64,000 nt of DNA from an uncultured Aquimarina sp. Lineage in GTDB: Bacteria; Bacteroidota; Bacteroidia; Flavobacteriales; Flavobacteriaceae. The position numbers and the translations under genes are program-made. The notes under the pieces are model-generated. The model was given only the letters and a program-made list of their open reading frames with translations. It was not told where the DNA came from and ran no database searches. Every line of letters begins with the position of its first letter. Position 1 is the stretch's first letter. Below, in pieces: positions 36,934 to 46,687 of this stretch. Where the stretch lies: contig CANMLU010000004.1 of NCBI GenBank assembly GCA_947498815.1, positions 186,001 through 250,000 of the forward strand. Direction: 5' to 3'.

Positions 36934-39900
36934 TTAAAATTCAACATTTACTCCTAAGGTTATCGTTTGTTGTATTGGCGTACCACCTCTTTGATAACCA
37001 AAGGTTAAAGGCGTTAATTCACGCACATGTTCCGGATTCCAACCTGTATAATCATCAGCCGTGATAAATAATAGGTTTTGACCGGTAGCATACAGCCTAA
37101 GGCTGGTCAAATTCAAATTAGAAGTAACTTCTTTAGGGAAATTATATCCCAAACTTACCGTACGCAAAGCTACATAGCCCGCGTTCTGTACCAATTGGTC
37201 TGTAAATATGCGCTGCACCAAAAACTCTTGATCTGGTGTGCTAGCTCTATCAAAATCTACAGTATTACTATTAAAAAAGTCAAAAACATATTGATCTCCT
37301 AAGTTATAGGTCTTGGCTCCATGACTACCTTGAAATAAGAAACTAAAATCCATATTTCCATATCTAAAATTGTTGCTAAGACTCCAAACCACGTCTGGAT
37401 AAGGATCACCTAAAATAGTTTTGTCATCTTCGTCTATTAAACCATCACCATTCAAATCTTTTGCATAAACGAATTGGGTTCTGTTGCCTACTTGCCTAAA
37501 AGGATCGTTTAAAAATTCAAAATCAATATCCCTGTCATATACATAACCATAGAAAGATGAAATAGGCTGACCTACTAAGTTGATCCATTCAACTAACCTA
37601 CTACCGTCATTGGTATTAACTACTTGACCGTTTGAATCACCAAAATCAACCAAAGTATTTTCATTAAATGAACCTATTATAGTCGCATCCCATCTGAATT
37701 TTTCTGTACTTACCAATCGTGTACGCAATTCCACTTCATATCCTTCATTTTCAACCGTACCAAGATTCACAAGTGCCGAAGTAAACCCTGTGGTTCCAGC
37801 CACTGGATTATCCAAAAGTAATTTATCACTAGTTCTTTTATAATAATCAAAAGAACCAGAGATTACATTGTTAAAGAAACCAAAGTCAACCCCTGGGTTA
37901 ATTTCTTCTGATTGTTCCCATTGCAATAAAGCGTTAGGAATATTAGCTGGATTGAAGCCATTGGTTATAGTACCATCAACAACAGCGCTAGATCCTTCTA
38001 ATAATGCCAGAGAAGGGTAGTTGTCGGTTAAGAAAGAACCAGTATCAAGGGCATTAGTACCTGTAATACCGTAACTAACTCGGAATTTAAGTTGGTTAAC
38101 CCAGTCTGCATTATCCATGAATTGTTCATTTGAAACAACCCAACCGGCAGATACCGCGGGGAAGTTACCGTATTTTACATCTCGTCCAAAAACAGAACTA
38201 CCATCTCGTCTAATACTAGCGTTAAACAAATATTTATCGTCATAAGAATAAATAACCCTAGCTAAGAAACCATTTAAAAAGTTTTCATACTCAAAAGCGG
38301 TTGCATCATTAATAATAGAACCTCCGCCGACATTGGGAATCAAATCTGAAGTAAATCCACTAGTCTCTATTTGAGATTCTTCAAAAAATCTATTTTCTAA
38401 AGAAACACCAGCAATCGCATTGATCGTATGTTTTCCTATTGTTTTATTAAAGCTTAAGATATTATCTGAAATTAATGCATATCTGCTACGTGTATCATAT
38501 GAAGAATTTGCTGCTGCAGCACCATTTCTTGAGGCGTTAACACCTTGGTAGTCAGTATTTATTCTGTTTTCATAAGTAGCAGTGAATGTTGATTTAAAAC
38601 TTAAATAATCCGTAAACTCATAATCTGCGTATAAGTTTCCATAAAAATTATACCTATTTTCAAAACGTTTACGTTCGAGCAATTTTGCCAATGGATTGGT
38701 ATTACTTGTATTACTAATATCCACGCCGCTACTCACAGGAACTCCTTGAAAATTACCAGCACCATCAAAAATACTTGTCGCCCCAGTAGGATATTCGAAA
38801 TCGTCAAACATTCTTTGTAATGCGTAGTCTCCAATTTGCGCATCAGCATATCTACCTCCATCTCTGATACGATTCACGAAACCGATGTTACTCTCATCCA
38901 AACGAGTAGGCACCCAAGAAGGTTGTCGTATAACATCATAAACACCAGTTGCACTAAATCGTCTTCGTTTTGAGTAAGAAGGTGAGAAACTCGCTCCTAT
39001 CTTTAATTTATCAGTTACTTCTGTGCTAAGCTTAAGTTGTGCTTGATATCTTTCAAAACTATCTGTTAACAATACACCATCATCAGAAACATAACTTAAG
39101 TTAACATTGTATTTGGTTTTTTTAGTACCTCCTCTTAAACTAAAACTATGGCTTTGGATTACACCTCCGTCTATGACTATGTCTTGCCAGTCGTTTTCGG
39201 CGTTTATCAACTGTCTAAATTGACTTCCCAAAGAAAGACCTCCTGTTATTTGTCTCTCTCGTTCCAATTCGCCTTCAAAATCAATATCATATGCATCACT
39301 TCGTCTACCTTCCTTAATCCCTGTAAAGGTATTATACGTAAATTTTGCTTTACCCTCTTTACCTTGTTTAGTTGTAATTTGAATTACACCATTTGAACCT
39401 CTTGAACCAAAAATGGCAGCAGATGCAGCATCTTTTAGTACTTCAAAAGATTCCACATTGTTCATATCAATGTTGGTTAAAAAATCAGAATCGACAACGG
39501 CACCATCGACTACCACTAGAGGTCCGTTATTCGAAGATATCGATCCAACACCTCGTATACGAATAGTCGGAGCAGAACCAGCTTCACCTTCAGAAGTTCT
39601 GATGTTTACCCCAGAAACTTGACCAATCAACGCCTCATCTACCCTAGATACTGCAATTTGATCCAAATCTTCATTCACAACTTTTGAAATAGCTCCAGTG
39701 AGCAAAGATTTTTTTTGTGTTCCGTACCCAATTACTATAACTTGTTCAAGTTCTGCAGCATCTTCTTCTAATACAATGTCTATAGTTGTTTGATCGGTTA
39801 TGATTACTGTTTGTGTTTTAAATCCTACGTACAAAAATTCAAGAATATCTCCTTGCTTACTTTGTATAGAATATTTACCATCAAAGTCGCTTGAAGTACC

Positions 39901-40059
39901 ATTAGAAGTACCTTTGACAAGGATGTTTACACCTGGAAGGGGTGTTTTGTCTTTCGCATCAATAATTGTTCCTGTTATTGTATACGATTTGTCCTGTGCT
40001 AGCAAAGGAATTTGAAATAAAGCCAGGACAATAAAAATAAGTTTAATTTTAAAATTCAT
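36934..40059 (-). CDS. susC: SusC/RagA TonB-dependent outer-membrane transporter
   Basis: 1041 residues, full length. Signal peptide at 1-21, carboxypeptidase-regulatory-like domain about 26-105 (ITGTIIDAKDKTPLPGVNILVKG), TonB-box-like region EQVIVIGYGTQ, plug with FEVLKDAASAAIFGSRGSNGVI, then a beta-barrel ending GVNVEF. It imports alginate oligosaccharides with SusD. The transcript has a long leader of about 340 bases holding a palindromic operator and an antisense RNA gene. Confidence 0.95.
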   Translation of the reverse strand: MNFKIKLIFIVLALFQIPLLAQDKSYTITGTIIDAKDKTPLPGVNILVKGTSNGTSSDFDGKYSIQSKQGDILEFLYVGFKTQTVIITDQTTIDIVLEEDAAELEQVIVIGYGTQKKSLLTGAISKVVNEDLDQIAVSRVDEALIGQVSGVNIRTSEGEAGSAPTIRIRGVGSISSNNGPLVVVDGAVVDSDFLTNIDMNNVESFEVLKDAASAAIFGSRGSNGVIQITTKQGKEGKAKFTYNTFTGIKEGRRSDAYDIDFEGELERERQITGGLSLGSQFRQLINAENDWQDIVIDGGVIQSHSFSLRGGTKKTKYNVNLSYVSDDGVLLTDSFERYQAQLKLSTEVTDKLKIGASFSPSYSKRRRFSATGVYDVIRQPSWVPTRLDESNIGFVNRIRDGGRYADAQIGDYALQRMFDDFEYPTGATSIFDGAGNFQGVPVSSGVDISNTSNTNPLAKLLERKRFENRYNFYGNLYADYEFTDYLSFKSTFTATYENRINTDYQGVNASRNGAAAANSSYDTRSRYALISDNILSFNKTIGKHTINAIAGVSLENRFFEESQIETSGFTSDLIPNVGGGSIINDATAFEYENFLNGFLARVIYSYDDKYLFNASIRRDGSSVFGRDVKYGNFPAVSAGWVVSNEQFMDNADWVNQLKFRVSYGITGTNALDTGSFLTDNYPSLALLEGSSAVVDGTITNGFNPANIPNALLQWEQSEEINPGVDFGFFNNVISGSFDYYKRTSDKLLLDNPVAGTTGFTSALVNLGTVENEGYEVELRTRLVSTEKFRWDATIIGSFNENTLVDFGDSNGQVVNTNDGSRLVEWINLVGQPISSFYGYVYDRDIDFEFLNDPFRQVGNRTQFVYAKDLNGDGLIDEDDKTILGDPYPDVVWSLSNNFRYGNMDFSFLFQGSHGAKTYNLGDQYVFDFFNSNTVDFDRASTPDQEFLVQRIFTDQLVQNAGYVALRTVSLGYNFPKEVTSNLNLTSLRLYATGQNLLFITADDYTGWNPEHVRELTPLTFGYQRGGTPIQQTITLGVNVEF

Positions 40060-40181
40060 TTTGATTGTGTTATGTTCCTACAATTTTGTTTTACACCCTT
40101 GGTAGGTGTCTAGATAAAGAATAGTGTTTTATTCTTCCTTCTTTATTTATCACATAACTATACAGAATTAACAAAATTTCG

Positions 40182-40189
40182 TATTTTTG
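40182..40189 (+). promoter_or_regulatory. -7 box of the susC-leader antisense RNA
   Basis: TATTTTTG matches TAnnTTTG and points away from susC. Transcription would start near 40195. No TTTG lies at the usual -33 spacing. Confidence 0.45.
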
Positions 40190-40194
40190 TACAG

Positions 40195-40287
40195 CATGTA
40201 ATTCATAAAATGAATGCATGTATAAGTATTACTTCCCTCAGTAAAGAAGTAATTTAAAAAGGATAGGCGTGCACCTGTCCTTTTTTA
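40195..40287 (+). ncRNA. Predicted small RNA antisense to the susC leader
   Basis: About 92 bases with three hairpins: CATG/ATTCAT...ATGAAT/CATG (40195-40220), ATTACTTC...GAAGTAAT (40228-40253), and GGATAGG...CCTGTCC (40261-40280) flanked by five A and six T. The last stem has a G-U wobble on this strand but an A-C mismatch on the other, which favours plus-strand transcription. It has no ORF. Antisense RNAs near susC genes are known in Bacteroides; regulation of this susC is inferred. Confidence 0.55.
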
Positions 40288-40366
40288 TTTTCCCTTAATA
40301 AGTTATTGTTTTCATGATATGTGTGATTTGATTTTGCGTTTAATAATTATAAGAGCTCTAGTTATT

Positions 40367-40414
40367 TATATTTGGTAAACCAAATTGGATAACCAAATTG
40401 GTTTACCAAATATA
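40367..40414 (-). promoter_or_regulatory. Triple GntR operator overlapping the susC promoter
   Basis: A 48-base near-perfect palindrome made of three 12-base units: TTGGTAAACCAA (40372-40383), TTGGATAACCAA (40385-40396) and TTGGTTTACCAA (40398-40409), centres 13 bases apart. The minus-strand -7 box TATATTTG (40414-40407) overlaps the outermost unit, so repressor binding should block susC transcription. Confidence 0.8.
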
Positions 40415-40544
40415 TAGTATTTTAACACTAAATAAAAAAATATTACAGTTTTTAATGTTAAAATTTGCAAGGTTGGTGTTTCTTGCAGTTAGTAGAAGAT
40501 ATTTTTACAATATTTTGTATCGAAAACGAATGTTATTTTCGACT

Positions 40545-40892
40545 TTATTGCATAAAATCTTCGCGTATAGGACTAAATACATCTATTAGGACACCATTTT
40601 CTAAACAAATGGCTCCATGTGGAGCATGTGGAGGGATATAAAAGCAGTCTCCTCCTTTAAGTACCTTTTTTTCTCCATTTATACTTACTTCAAATTGCCC
40701 ACTTTGTACATATGTTACCTGTGAATGATAATGATCATGTATTGGACCTATTGATCCTTTATCAAATTTTACATGTACTAGCATTATTTTATCATCATAA
40801 CCCATAATTTGTCGTTGTACTCCGTCACCAACTGTTTCCCATTCGGTATCATCTCCAATGATAAATTCTTTACTTGATCCAAAACTTTTCAT
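40545..40892 (-). CDS. kdgF: KdgF-type cupin, uronate linearisation
   Basis: 115 residues, single cupin. Metal ligands are in HDHYHSQVTYVQSGQFEVSI and the late His of PPHAPHGAI. KdgF converts 4,5-unsaturated monouronates from pectin or alginate to the linear ketouronate, DEH in this case. It lies 16 bases downstream of the PL17 gene that makes its substrate, in the same operon. Confidence 0.9.
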   Translation of the reverse strand: MKSFGSSKEFIIGDDTEWETVGDGVQRQIMGYDDKIMLVHVKFDKGSIGPIHDHYHSQVTYVQSGQFEVSINGEKKVLKGGDCFYIPPHAPHGAICLENGVLIDVFSPIREDFMQ

Positions 40893-40908
40893 GTGATATC
40901 TATTAAAA

Positions 40909-43188
40909 TTAATCTATGTTGTTATAAAATATGGAGCCAGACCATGAATAGGTCTTATTGTTTAATTCGATTTTATGAGGGGTATTACTTTTTGGGTTTG
41001 TAGTGCTTAAGATAAAAAGATGTTGTTTGTCCTTAATTGTTTTTATTGACCAGCCTATATAATTGGGGTCCTTCAAAGGGTATCTTTTGATTTCTTTAAT
41101 ATTACTTTTAGCGTTATTGGCTGTTTCTGTAACTGGATTATAAGAACCATGCGTTTCTATCACGCTTATAAATGCTCCTTTTTTTGTTTTGGGTTTTCTA
41201 ATAATAAAACCAGGATCTCTACGTAAATTATATTTGGGGTCATTAGCACCAATTCTTACCAATAAAAATTCATCATTAGTTTTGGTTAATGTGGATAATG
41301 TATGGAATGTATTATTCGACAACCATGTAGTTTGTGAAGTTTTATCCTTTTGTATAGTGCTTTTACCTTCTAACCATAGATGTTGATATCCATTTTTTGT
41401 ACCCAAAGGAGAAAGTGTTTTTGGATTTTGGAATTGGAAATTGGAGCTTATTATTTGCCCGTGATAATAAAAAGGATTATCAAATTGATGTAAACTGTCG
41501 GAATCAAATACTATTACATCAATTACTACGGGATTTTCAAAATCTTCATCTTGTAACATTACCATTGTTCGATGGAGTTTTGTACCTGGATAAGCATTTT
41601 TTTCTTTTGCACTTACAATTTGTATTTTGGGGTTTGTAGTACTAAAAAGATATTTTTCGGAGTGGTGACTACTACCTAACTTAAAATTTCCATCAAAATG
41701 CGAAGTTTCATCTTGAATGATTGTATTATGTGCTATACTTTGTTTGGCCCAGGTAGTGTTTTCTTTTAAATAACCTCCGCCATTTTTCTGTTCAATGTTT
41801 ACGAACCTTGCCAAACCATAATCTTGAAATATTTCTTTGCCTTTTCGGTAGTACGAAAAAGATAATTTATCGTAATGTCCATGACTTAATCCATGTGCAG
41901 AGTATTTCATCACCAAACTTAAGTTTGAGTCTTGTGATCGCAAGATACCAACTCCTCCTTCAGAACCTTTAGAACCGTCTCTAAGCTCAATTGATTTTTT
42001 TAAGAACGGTCTTGCTTTTCCATGTTTTATACCTAAAGCAATCGCCAAACCGCAATCGTTCAATTGTACTTTTCCTTGTTGTTTGGCAATACTTAAAAGA
42101 GAAGTATCTTTTTTACCAAAATAATAGGCAATATTTATAGCAGATACTAGTGCTCTTGAATGATATGACATTCCTTTTTGGCCATCGTTTAGAGGAAAAA
42201 ATTCTCCATCTGCATCTGTTAGATTGAGCAACGCATGAACCGATTTGATTAACACACGATCTTTATATTCAAATATTTTTAATTCAGGTTTTACATTTTG
42301 CAATGCTTGAGCAAAGATCATAAAAGGGTACATGGCATATCTTTGATAGTATGGACCTTCGGTATAATATCCATCCGGAGAAAAGGGGTTGTCGAGATTT
42401 GCAAAGAAACCTGTTTTCTGTCCTTTGGCTTTAATGAAACCTCCATCATCATCTTTCTGATCAGAAGGTATTGCATCACTTTGTAATCCATAAAGTGCTT
42501 TATTAATCAGGTCCTCATTTTTCATGACAAGACCAATCATTCCCACTGCAACGTTGCCCCAAGTACTATGATTATGGATACGATTAAAAAATTGAGGATT
42601 TTCTTCTGATAGAAAATTGGCATAAGGAATGAATAGATTATGCTCTAGATACTCTCGTTCTTCTTTGGATAAATAATCATAAATACAATCATATGCTTGA
42701 CTTACATAGACCAACCAATTAGCATCATTAAGACATTGCCAAAATAGTTTCCCACGTGCATAAGACCTTGTTTGTGGATGTAAAGGTAGAGTTGGATATA
42801 ACCGGGCATATGATTTAAGGACATTGTGGACATAATCTGCATATTTTTCTTCTTCTAAAATCTGATACAGAACTCCCGCTTTTTGAAGCGCAAACCAGTT
42901 TTTCTTATGTCTATCATGAGTATAACCGCCTGCCATATCTTTGGGAATTGGAACATGAATTCCTGTGGCAATTTCAAGATCAATTTCTTTTTTTGTTTGG
43001 GCCAGAGTTTTATCAAAAATGGGAATGGTTCCCAAATGTTTTCTAATATCTGTAACTCCATTCTTTGTTAAAATCAGGTTTGGGTGTTGTTGAGCCACAG
43101 CATGAAGAGAAAAGACAAATAGAAATATCATAAATACTCGTTTGAGTATACGAATCAACACAAGTTTAGAAGTAGACATTAAGTTCAT
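40909..43188 (-). CDS. Oligoalginate lyase, family PL17
   Basis: 759 residues. Signal peptide ends near VAQ33; start may be M1, M4 or the later Met before a hydrophobic run. The N-terminal alpha/alpha toroid carries RIHNHSTWGN with Asn206 and His207 at the expected catalytic positions; the second half is a heparinase II/III-like beta-sandwich with HYDKLSFSYYRKGKEIF. It is exolytic, giving unsaturated monouronate from oligomers in the periplasm. It starts two bases after the PL6 stop. Confidence 0.93.
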   Translation of the reverse strand: MNLMSTSKLVLIRILKRVFMIFLFVFSLHAVAQQHPNLILTKNGVTDIRKHLGTIPIFDKTLAQTKKEIDLEIATGIHVPIPKDMAGGYTHDRHKKNWFALQKAGVLYQILEEEKYADYVHNVLKSYARLYPTLPLHPQTRSYARGKLFWQCLNDANWLVYVSQAYDCIYDYLSKEEREYLEHNLFIPYANFLSEENPQFFNRIHNHSTWGNVAVGMIGLVMKNEDLINKALYGLQSDAIPSDQKDDDGGFIKAKGQKTGFFANLDNPFSPDGYYTEGPYYQRYAMYPFMIFAQALQNVKPELKIFEYKDRVLIKSVHALLNLTDADGEFFPLNDGQKGMSYHSRALVSAINIAYYFGKKDTSLLSIAKQQGKVQLNDCGLAIALGIKHGKARPFLKKSIELRDGSKGSEGGVGILRSQDSNLSLVMKYSAHGLSHGHYDKLSFSYYRKGKEIFQDYGLARFVNIEQKNGGGYLKENTTWAKQSIAHNTIIQDETSHFDGNFKLGSSHHSEKYLFSTTNPKIQIVSAKEKNAYPGTKLHRTMVMLQDEDFENPVVIDVIVFDSDSLHQFDNPFYYHGQIISSNFQFQNPKTLSPLGTKNGYQHLWLEGKSTIQKDKTSQTTWLSNNTFHTLSTLTKTNDEFLLVRIGANDPKYNLRRDPGFIIRKPKTKKGAFISVIETHGSYNPVTETANNAKSNIKEIKRYPLKDPNYIGWSIKTIKDKQHLFILSTTNPKSNTPHKIELNNKTYSWSGSIFYNNID

Positions 43189-43190
43189 AA

Positions 43191-45530
43191 TTAGTTATTG
43201 ATAACTCCTAAGTTAAGTCCGTCATCGCCCTTTTGGAGCAAAAGAGATTTTTTACTGAGGTCGTATGTATTCTTGTTTTTGAATTTTGGATCGAGGTCCC
43301 ATAGCGTACCAATCTCGTATTTTTGGTCACCAGTAACATTTACCTTTTCAGAATTAAAGAAATTAGTATGATGTATTTTGGCTATCGGCCCGCCTACTAC
43401 AAGATGCATTTGAATTCCTTTACTATTACTGAAAATACTATTCTTTATACTGGTGTTTTGAACTCCGGCTAGGAACATAGATTTTTTATTTTTGTTTCTC
43501 TTTCCATGGCCCACATGGTCAACTACATTATGATCAAAGGTCAAAAATGGACCAAACGTGCTCTCGTCCTTACCATCTCTAATCAGATTAAGTATTGCCC
43601 CTTCGATATTTGCAAAAATGTTATTTCTTAAGATGACAAACTCTGCATTGAATATCCCATTTTCACCTATCTCTTTATCTAATGAAAGTACATTTCCGGA
43701 TATGTTTTTGAAGGTCGAATTTTCAATACTAATCTTATCCGCCATTGTGTTTTTGAATACTTTTATCACATCATACGAATGATTAATATCCAGATTTTTA
43801 AAATCACAATTGTTTATTACAAGTTTGTAGTTTTTATTCATAGAGTATTTACTCGTCCTAATAACTGCATTTCCAGAATAGTCCGGAGCTTCTTTTCCGT
43901 CGAATATTAGTCCGTTAAGTTGTAAACTACCACCGTTTTTAATATCAAAAAGGGATTTTTTTTCAAAAGTAATGGTAGACTTTTCAATAAAGGATTTAAC
44001 TGTAACGGTATGTTTTATGTCTATTATTTTAGTTACGGCGTAACCATGTGTAGAGGTCAGTTCTATAATATCACCAGGGGTAGAGTTTTTTATAGCGTCA
44101 AACAAAGTATTGATTCCTGGAGATACTTGTATTGTTTTGCCAGAATTAAATTGAACTGTTTTGTCTTTTTTTGGATACCATATTACTCCTGTAGTTTCTT
44201 TTGTTGGGATTTCACCTTTTATGATAGCTCCTGCATTTAATCTGGTATCTTTTGAGGTCAACAAACCATTATTGTCTTTTACTAAATCTAATTTTTTGAT
44301 TGTAAATCCTTCAGAAGAAATAGGTTCTGTATGAGGGCTTATGATATTATTGCTAAAATTAATCCCACTTATGTCATCATATACTGTAAATAGGTCTTTA
44401 TTATTTTCATTATAAAAAATATTATCATGCATTATTGTATTTATTGGAGTGGCGCTTCTTTCGGCATCGCTCCCTGCACATAGCTGTATGTAATCACAAT
44501 TAATAAATGTGTTGTTTTTTATTTTTGCATCAGAAACTTGAAAGTAGCGGTTAAGAGGAGAGTTAGGAACCCCATTCATAACAACCAAAGCGCCTCCAAA
44601 GCGATACCCAGTAAGACCAATTGCATAATTATTTTCAACAACCTGTTTTCCGTTTATCACGCGAATACCTCCTGTACTTGGGACTCCATTACCAATAAAT
44701 ATATTATTGTTTACATTCGTCTCATTACCATGACGCATAGTAAGTGTACCGCGGCATTCATAAAATACATTGTTGCGAAATGTATTTTGACATGATTTAT
44801 TAGATATAATTTCTAATTCGCCGCTACAACGATCAAAATAATTGTGTTCAACAATAGTATTTGAATTACTCAATGAGTGATGGCTCGTTCCTATCCTAAG
44901 AGTTTCACCACCATTAGAACCTAGTGTTTGTCTTGGTCCAAAATAATTATGATCAATTTGATGATGGTTTTCGATAAACATTGTAGAGTTCAATCTAACA
45001 GCCATAGTGACTCCCAAATTACTTTTTCCTTCGAAATGGTTATGATCTATACGGTTGTTCTTTCCGTAAATACCTACCCAATAATCCTGCTCTCTTCGTT
45101 CTGGATTGCTGTAATTATCTATCACACATTCTGTCAATCGACAGTTTGAAGCGAAATTATTTTTGTCTTTCTTAAAGGAAATAACCTCAGAAGTAGGGGT
45201 GAAGCCATTTTTAAAAACCAAACCACTTACGATAAGATGTTTTCCGGCTATTCGCAAATATGAACCTCCTTCGAGAGTAGTTTCTCCTTTTTTTTCGACG
45301 GTTAATGTGATGGGTTCGTCTTTTGTTCCATTAGCTTCAAATAAAAGCTCGGCATCTTTCCAAATACCCTTTGCCAGTATTAACGAATCACCTGGTCGTA
45401 CATTCTTAAGTGCTGTATTGAAATCTTCAACAGATGTAATAATGGTTTTAAGAATTGGTTCTTTTTCAATGGTATTACATGAGTACGATATGATACTAAT
45501 GAGAAAGTAGAAAAGAGCTTTTGTTTTCAT
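43191..45530 (-). CDS. Alginate lyase, family PL6, two-domain
   Basis: 779 residues. Lipobox SYSCN (Cys18), so membrane-anchored. The N-terminal beta-helix has NGGETLRIG (206-213) with Glu209, and the catalytic pair Lys245 (IISNKS) and Arg266 (TMRHG), 21 residues apart as in AlyGC. A second beta-helix domain fills roughly residues 460-779. PL6 members attack polyM, polyG or mixed alginate; the length fits the two-domain exo-acting subgroup. First gene of PL6-PL17-kdgF. Confidence 0.93.
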   Translation of the reverse strand: MKTKALFYFLISIISYSCNTIEKEPILKTIITSVEDFNTALKNVRPGDSLILAKGIWKDAELLFEANGTKDEPITLTVEKKGETTLEGGSYLRIAGKHLIVSGLVFKNGFTPTSEVISFKKDKNNFASNCRLTECVIDNYSNPERREQDYWVGIYGKNNRIDHNHFEGKSNLGVTMAVRLNSTMFIENHHQIDHNYFGPRQTLGSNGGETLRIGTSHHSLSNSNTIVEHNYFDRCSGELEIISNKSCQNTFRNNVFYECRGTLTMRHGNETNVNNNIFIGNGVPSTGGIRVINGKQVVENNYAIGLTGYRFGGALVVMNGVPNSPLNRYFQVSDAKIKNNTFINCDYIQLCAGSDAERSATPINTIMHDNIFYNENNKDLFTVYDDISGINFSNNIISPHTEPISSEGFTIKKLDLVKDNNGLLTSKDTRLNAGAIIKGEIPTKETTGVIWYPKKDKTVQFNSGKTIQVSPGINTLFDAIKNSTPGDIIELTSTHGYAVTKIIDIKHTVTVKSFIEKSTITFEKKSLFDIKNGGSLQLNGLIFDGKEAPDYSGNAVIRTSKYSMNKNYKLVINNCDFKNLDINHSYDVIKVFKNTMADKISIENSTFKNISGNVLSLDKEIGENGIFNAEFVILRNNIFANIEGAILNLIRDGKDESTFGPFLTFDHNVVDHVGHGKRNKNKKSMFLAGVQNTSIKNSIFSNSKGIQMHLVVGGPIAKIHHTNFFNSEKVNVTGDQKYEIGTLWDLDPKFKNKNTYDLSKKSLLLQKGDDGLNLGVINN

Positions 45531-45539
45531 TTCAAAATT

Positions 45540-45591
45540 TTGGTTTACCAGTTTGGTTAACCAAAAATAAGCATATTAATCAATATTCAAA
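45540..45591 (-). promoter_or_regulatory. Promoter and tandem GntR operator of PL6-PL17-kdgF
   Basis: Operator units TTGGTTTACCA (45540-45550) and TTGGTTAACCAA (45553-45564) have centres 13 bases apart. On the minus strand the -7 box TATTTTTG (45569-45562) overlaps the second unit, and TTTG (45591-45588) lies 18 bases upstream as the -33 box. Confidence 0.8.
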
Positions 45592-45734
45592 GAAAGTAAT
45601 GCTGTTTTTTGATGAAATGCTCAAAAAAGACGTTAATATGTTATTGAATTATTACAATAAGAAAGTGTTCAATAGGGTGTTGTGTTAAATATTCAAAGAT
45701 TTTTTGTAAATGAAAGAGAGAGAATTTAAGAAAT

Positions 45735-46448
45735 TTATTCACTACAAAACTTATACAATTCTCTAAAGTGGTTATTTAGGTTTTCGATGGCTTTTTCTGA
45801 ATCCTTATTCTTAATAGCGTCTACAATTGCTTGATGTTCTTTAATTAAAAGATAATTTTCTTCTTTATTACACACCTTATTTTTTACAAAATGACTAATA
45901 ATTTCTGGAGTTATAATGAGCATTAATGATCGAATTACACTATTATTACTGGCTTCGGCAATTTTTAAATGAAACATTAAATCTTCTTCAACTGCTTCGA
46001 GTCCTTTTATGGCCTTTTCACTATAGGCCTCATGTGCTTTTTCTATTTCATCAATTTGTGCGTCTGTTCTTCTTGTAGCTGCCAATCGCACAGCATTAGT
46101 TTCTATTATGATTCTTGTTTCTACCAAAGATTTAAAATCAGGTTTTTGTAGTTGCAAAAGATCCGACATCATTCCATTAAGGGCCGTTACGCCAATGTTA
46201 GAAATACGTGTTCCACTTTGGGGAAATTTTTGGACAAGACCATAAAATTCTAATTTTTGAATGGCTTGTCGAAGTTGATTTCTGCTTACCCCAAACTTCT
46301 CTGCAAGTTCTCTTTCCGCCGGAAGGCGATCTCCGGGCTCCAGATGTTTTGAAACAATTAATTGTCTAATCTTGGAAATAATAATTTCCTCAACATTTTC
46401 TTTGGATTCAAATGAGTGTTCAATCTTATCTATAGTCTTTGACTTCAT
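45735..46448 (-). CDS. FadR-type GntR regulator 2 of the alginate locus
   Basis: 237 residues from the ATG ending at 46448 (MKSKTIDKI). A longer frame to 46484 would read through the operator and is rejected. Winged helix LEPGDRLPAERELAEKFGVSRNQLRQAIQKLEFYG, then an FCD domain (EEDLMFHLKIAEA, KEHQAIVDAI, NHFRELY). It matches regulator 1 in length and most motifs, but the recognition helix differs (SRNQLRQA against SRGNIREA). Autoregulated through its own operator. Confidence 0.9.
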   Translation of the reverse strand: MKSKTIDKIEHSFESKENVEEIIISKIRQLIVSKHLEPGDRLPAERELAEKFGVSRNQLRQAIQKLEFYGLVQKFPQSGTRISNIGVTALNGMMSDLLQLQKPDFKSLVETRIIIETNAVRLAATRRTDAQIDEIEKAHEAYSEKAIKGLEAVEEDLMFHLKIAEASNNSVIRSLMLIITPEIISHFVKNKVCNKEENYLLIKEHQAIVDAIKNKDSEKAIENLNNHFRELYKFCSE

Positions 46449-46459
46449 TGTTACAGTAA

Positions 46460-46489
46460 TTGGTTGACCATCTAAGTTAACCAAAAATA
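46460..46489 (-). promoter_or_regulatory. Tandem GntR operator and -7 box of regulator 2
   Basis: TTGGTTGACCAT (46460-46471) and the degenerate TAAGTTAACCAA (46473-46484) have centres 13 bases apart. The minus-strand -7 box TATTTTTG (46489-46482) overlaps the outer unit by three bases. Confidence 0.7.
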
Positions 46490-46687
46490 TTCTTTGTCGG
46501 ATGGTCGTGGATTATTTTGCTGTTTTTTTATAATAATTTTTAGAATATGTACGTTCGTAGTGGTTAAAATTAAATAATTCTAATCCATCTTACAGTTTTT
46601 TGGAGATATGGCCTATATGAAATATTGAGTATTTTCTCTAACAAATTGATTATTTGATAGTTATTTTTCAATTTTTTTACGAAAACG

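Noticed and set aside
36915-36947. Upstream start for susD
   Set aside because: It would overlap susC and put polar residues before the lipoprotein signal; the ATG ending at 36914 fits better.
40261-40287. Terminator acting on the susC leader (minus strand)
   Set aside because: The stem has an A-C mismatch on that strand but a G-U pair on the plus strand, so plus-strand use is favoured, though not excluded.
46449-46484. Upstream start for GntR regulator 2
   Set aside because: The 12 extra codons are the operator itself; the shorter start gives the same length as the paralogue.
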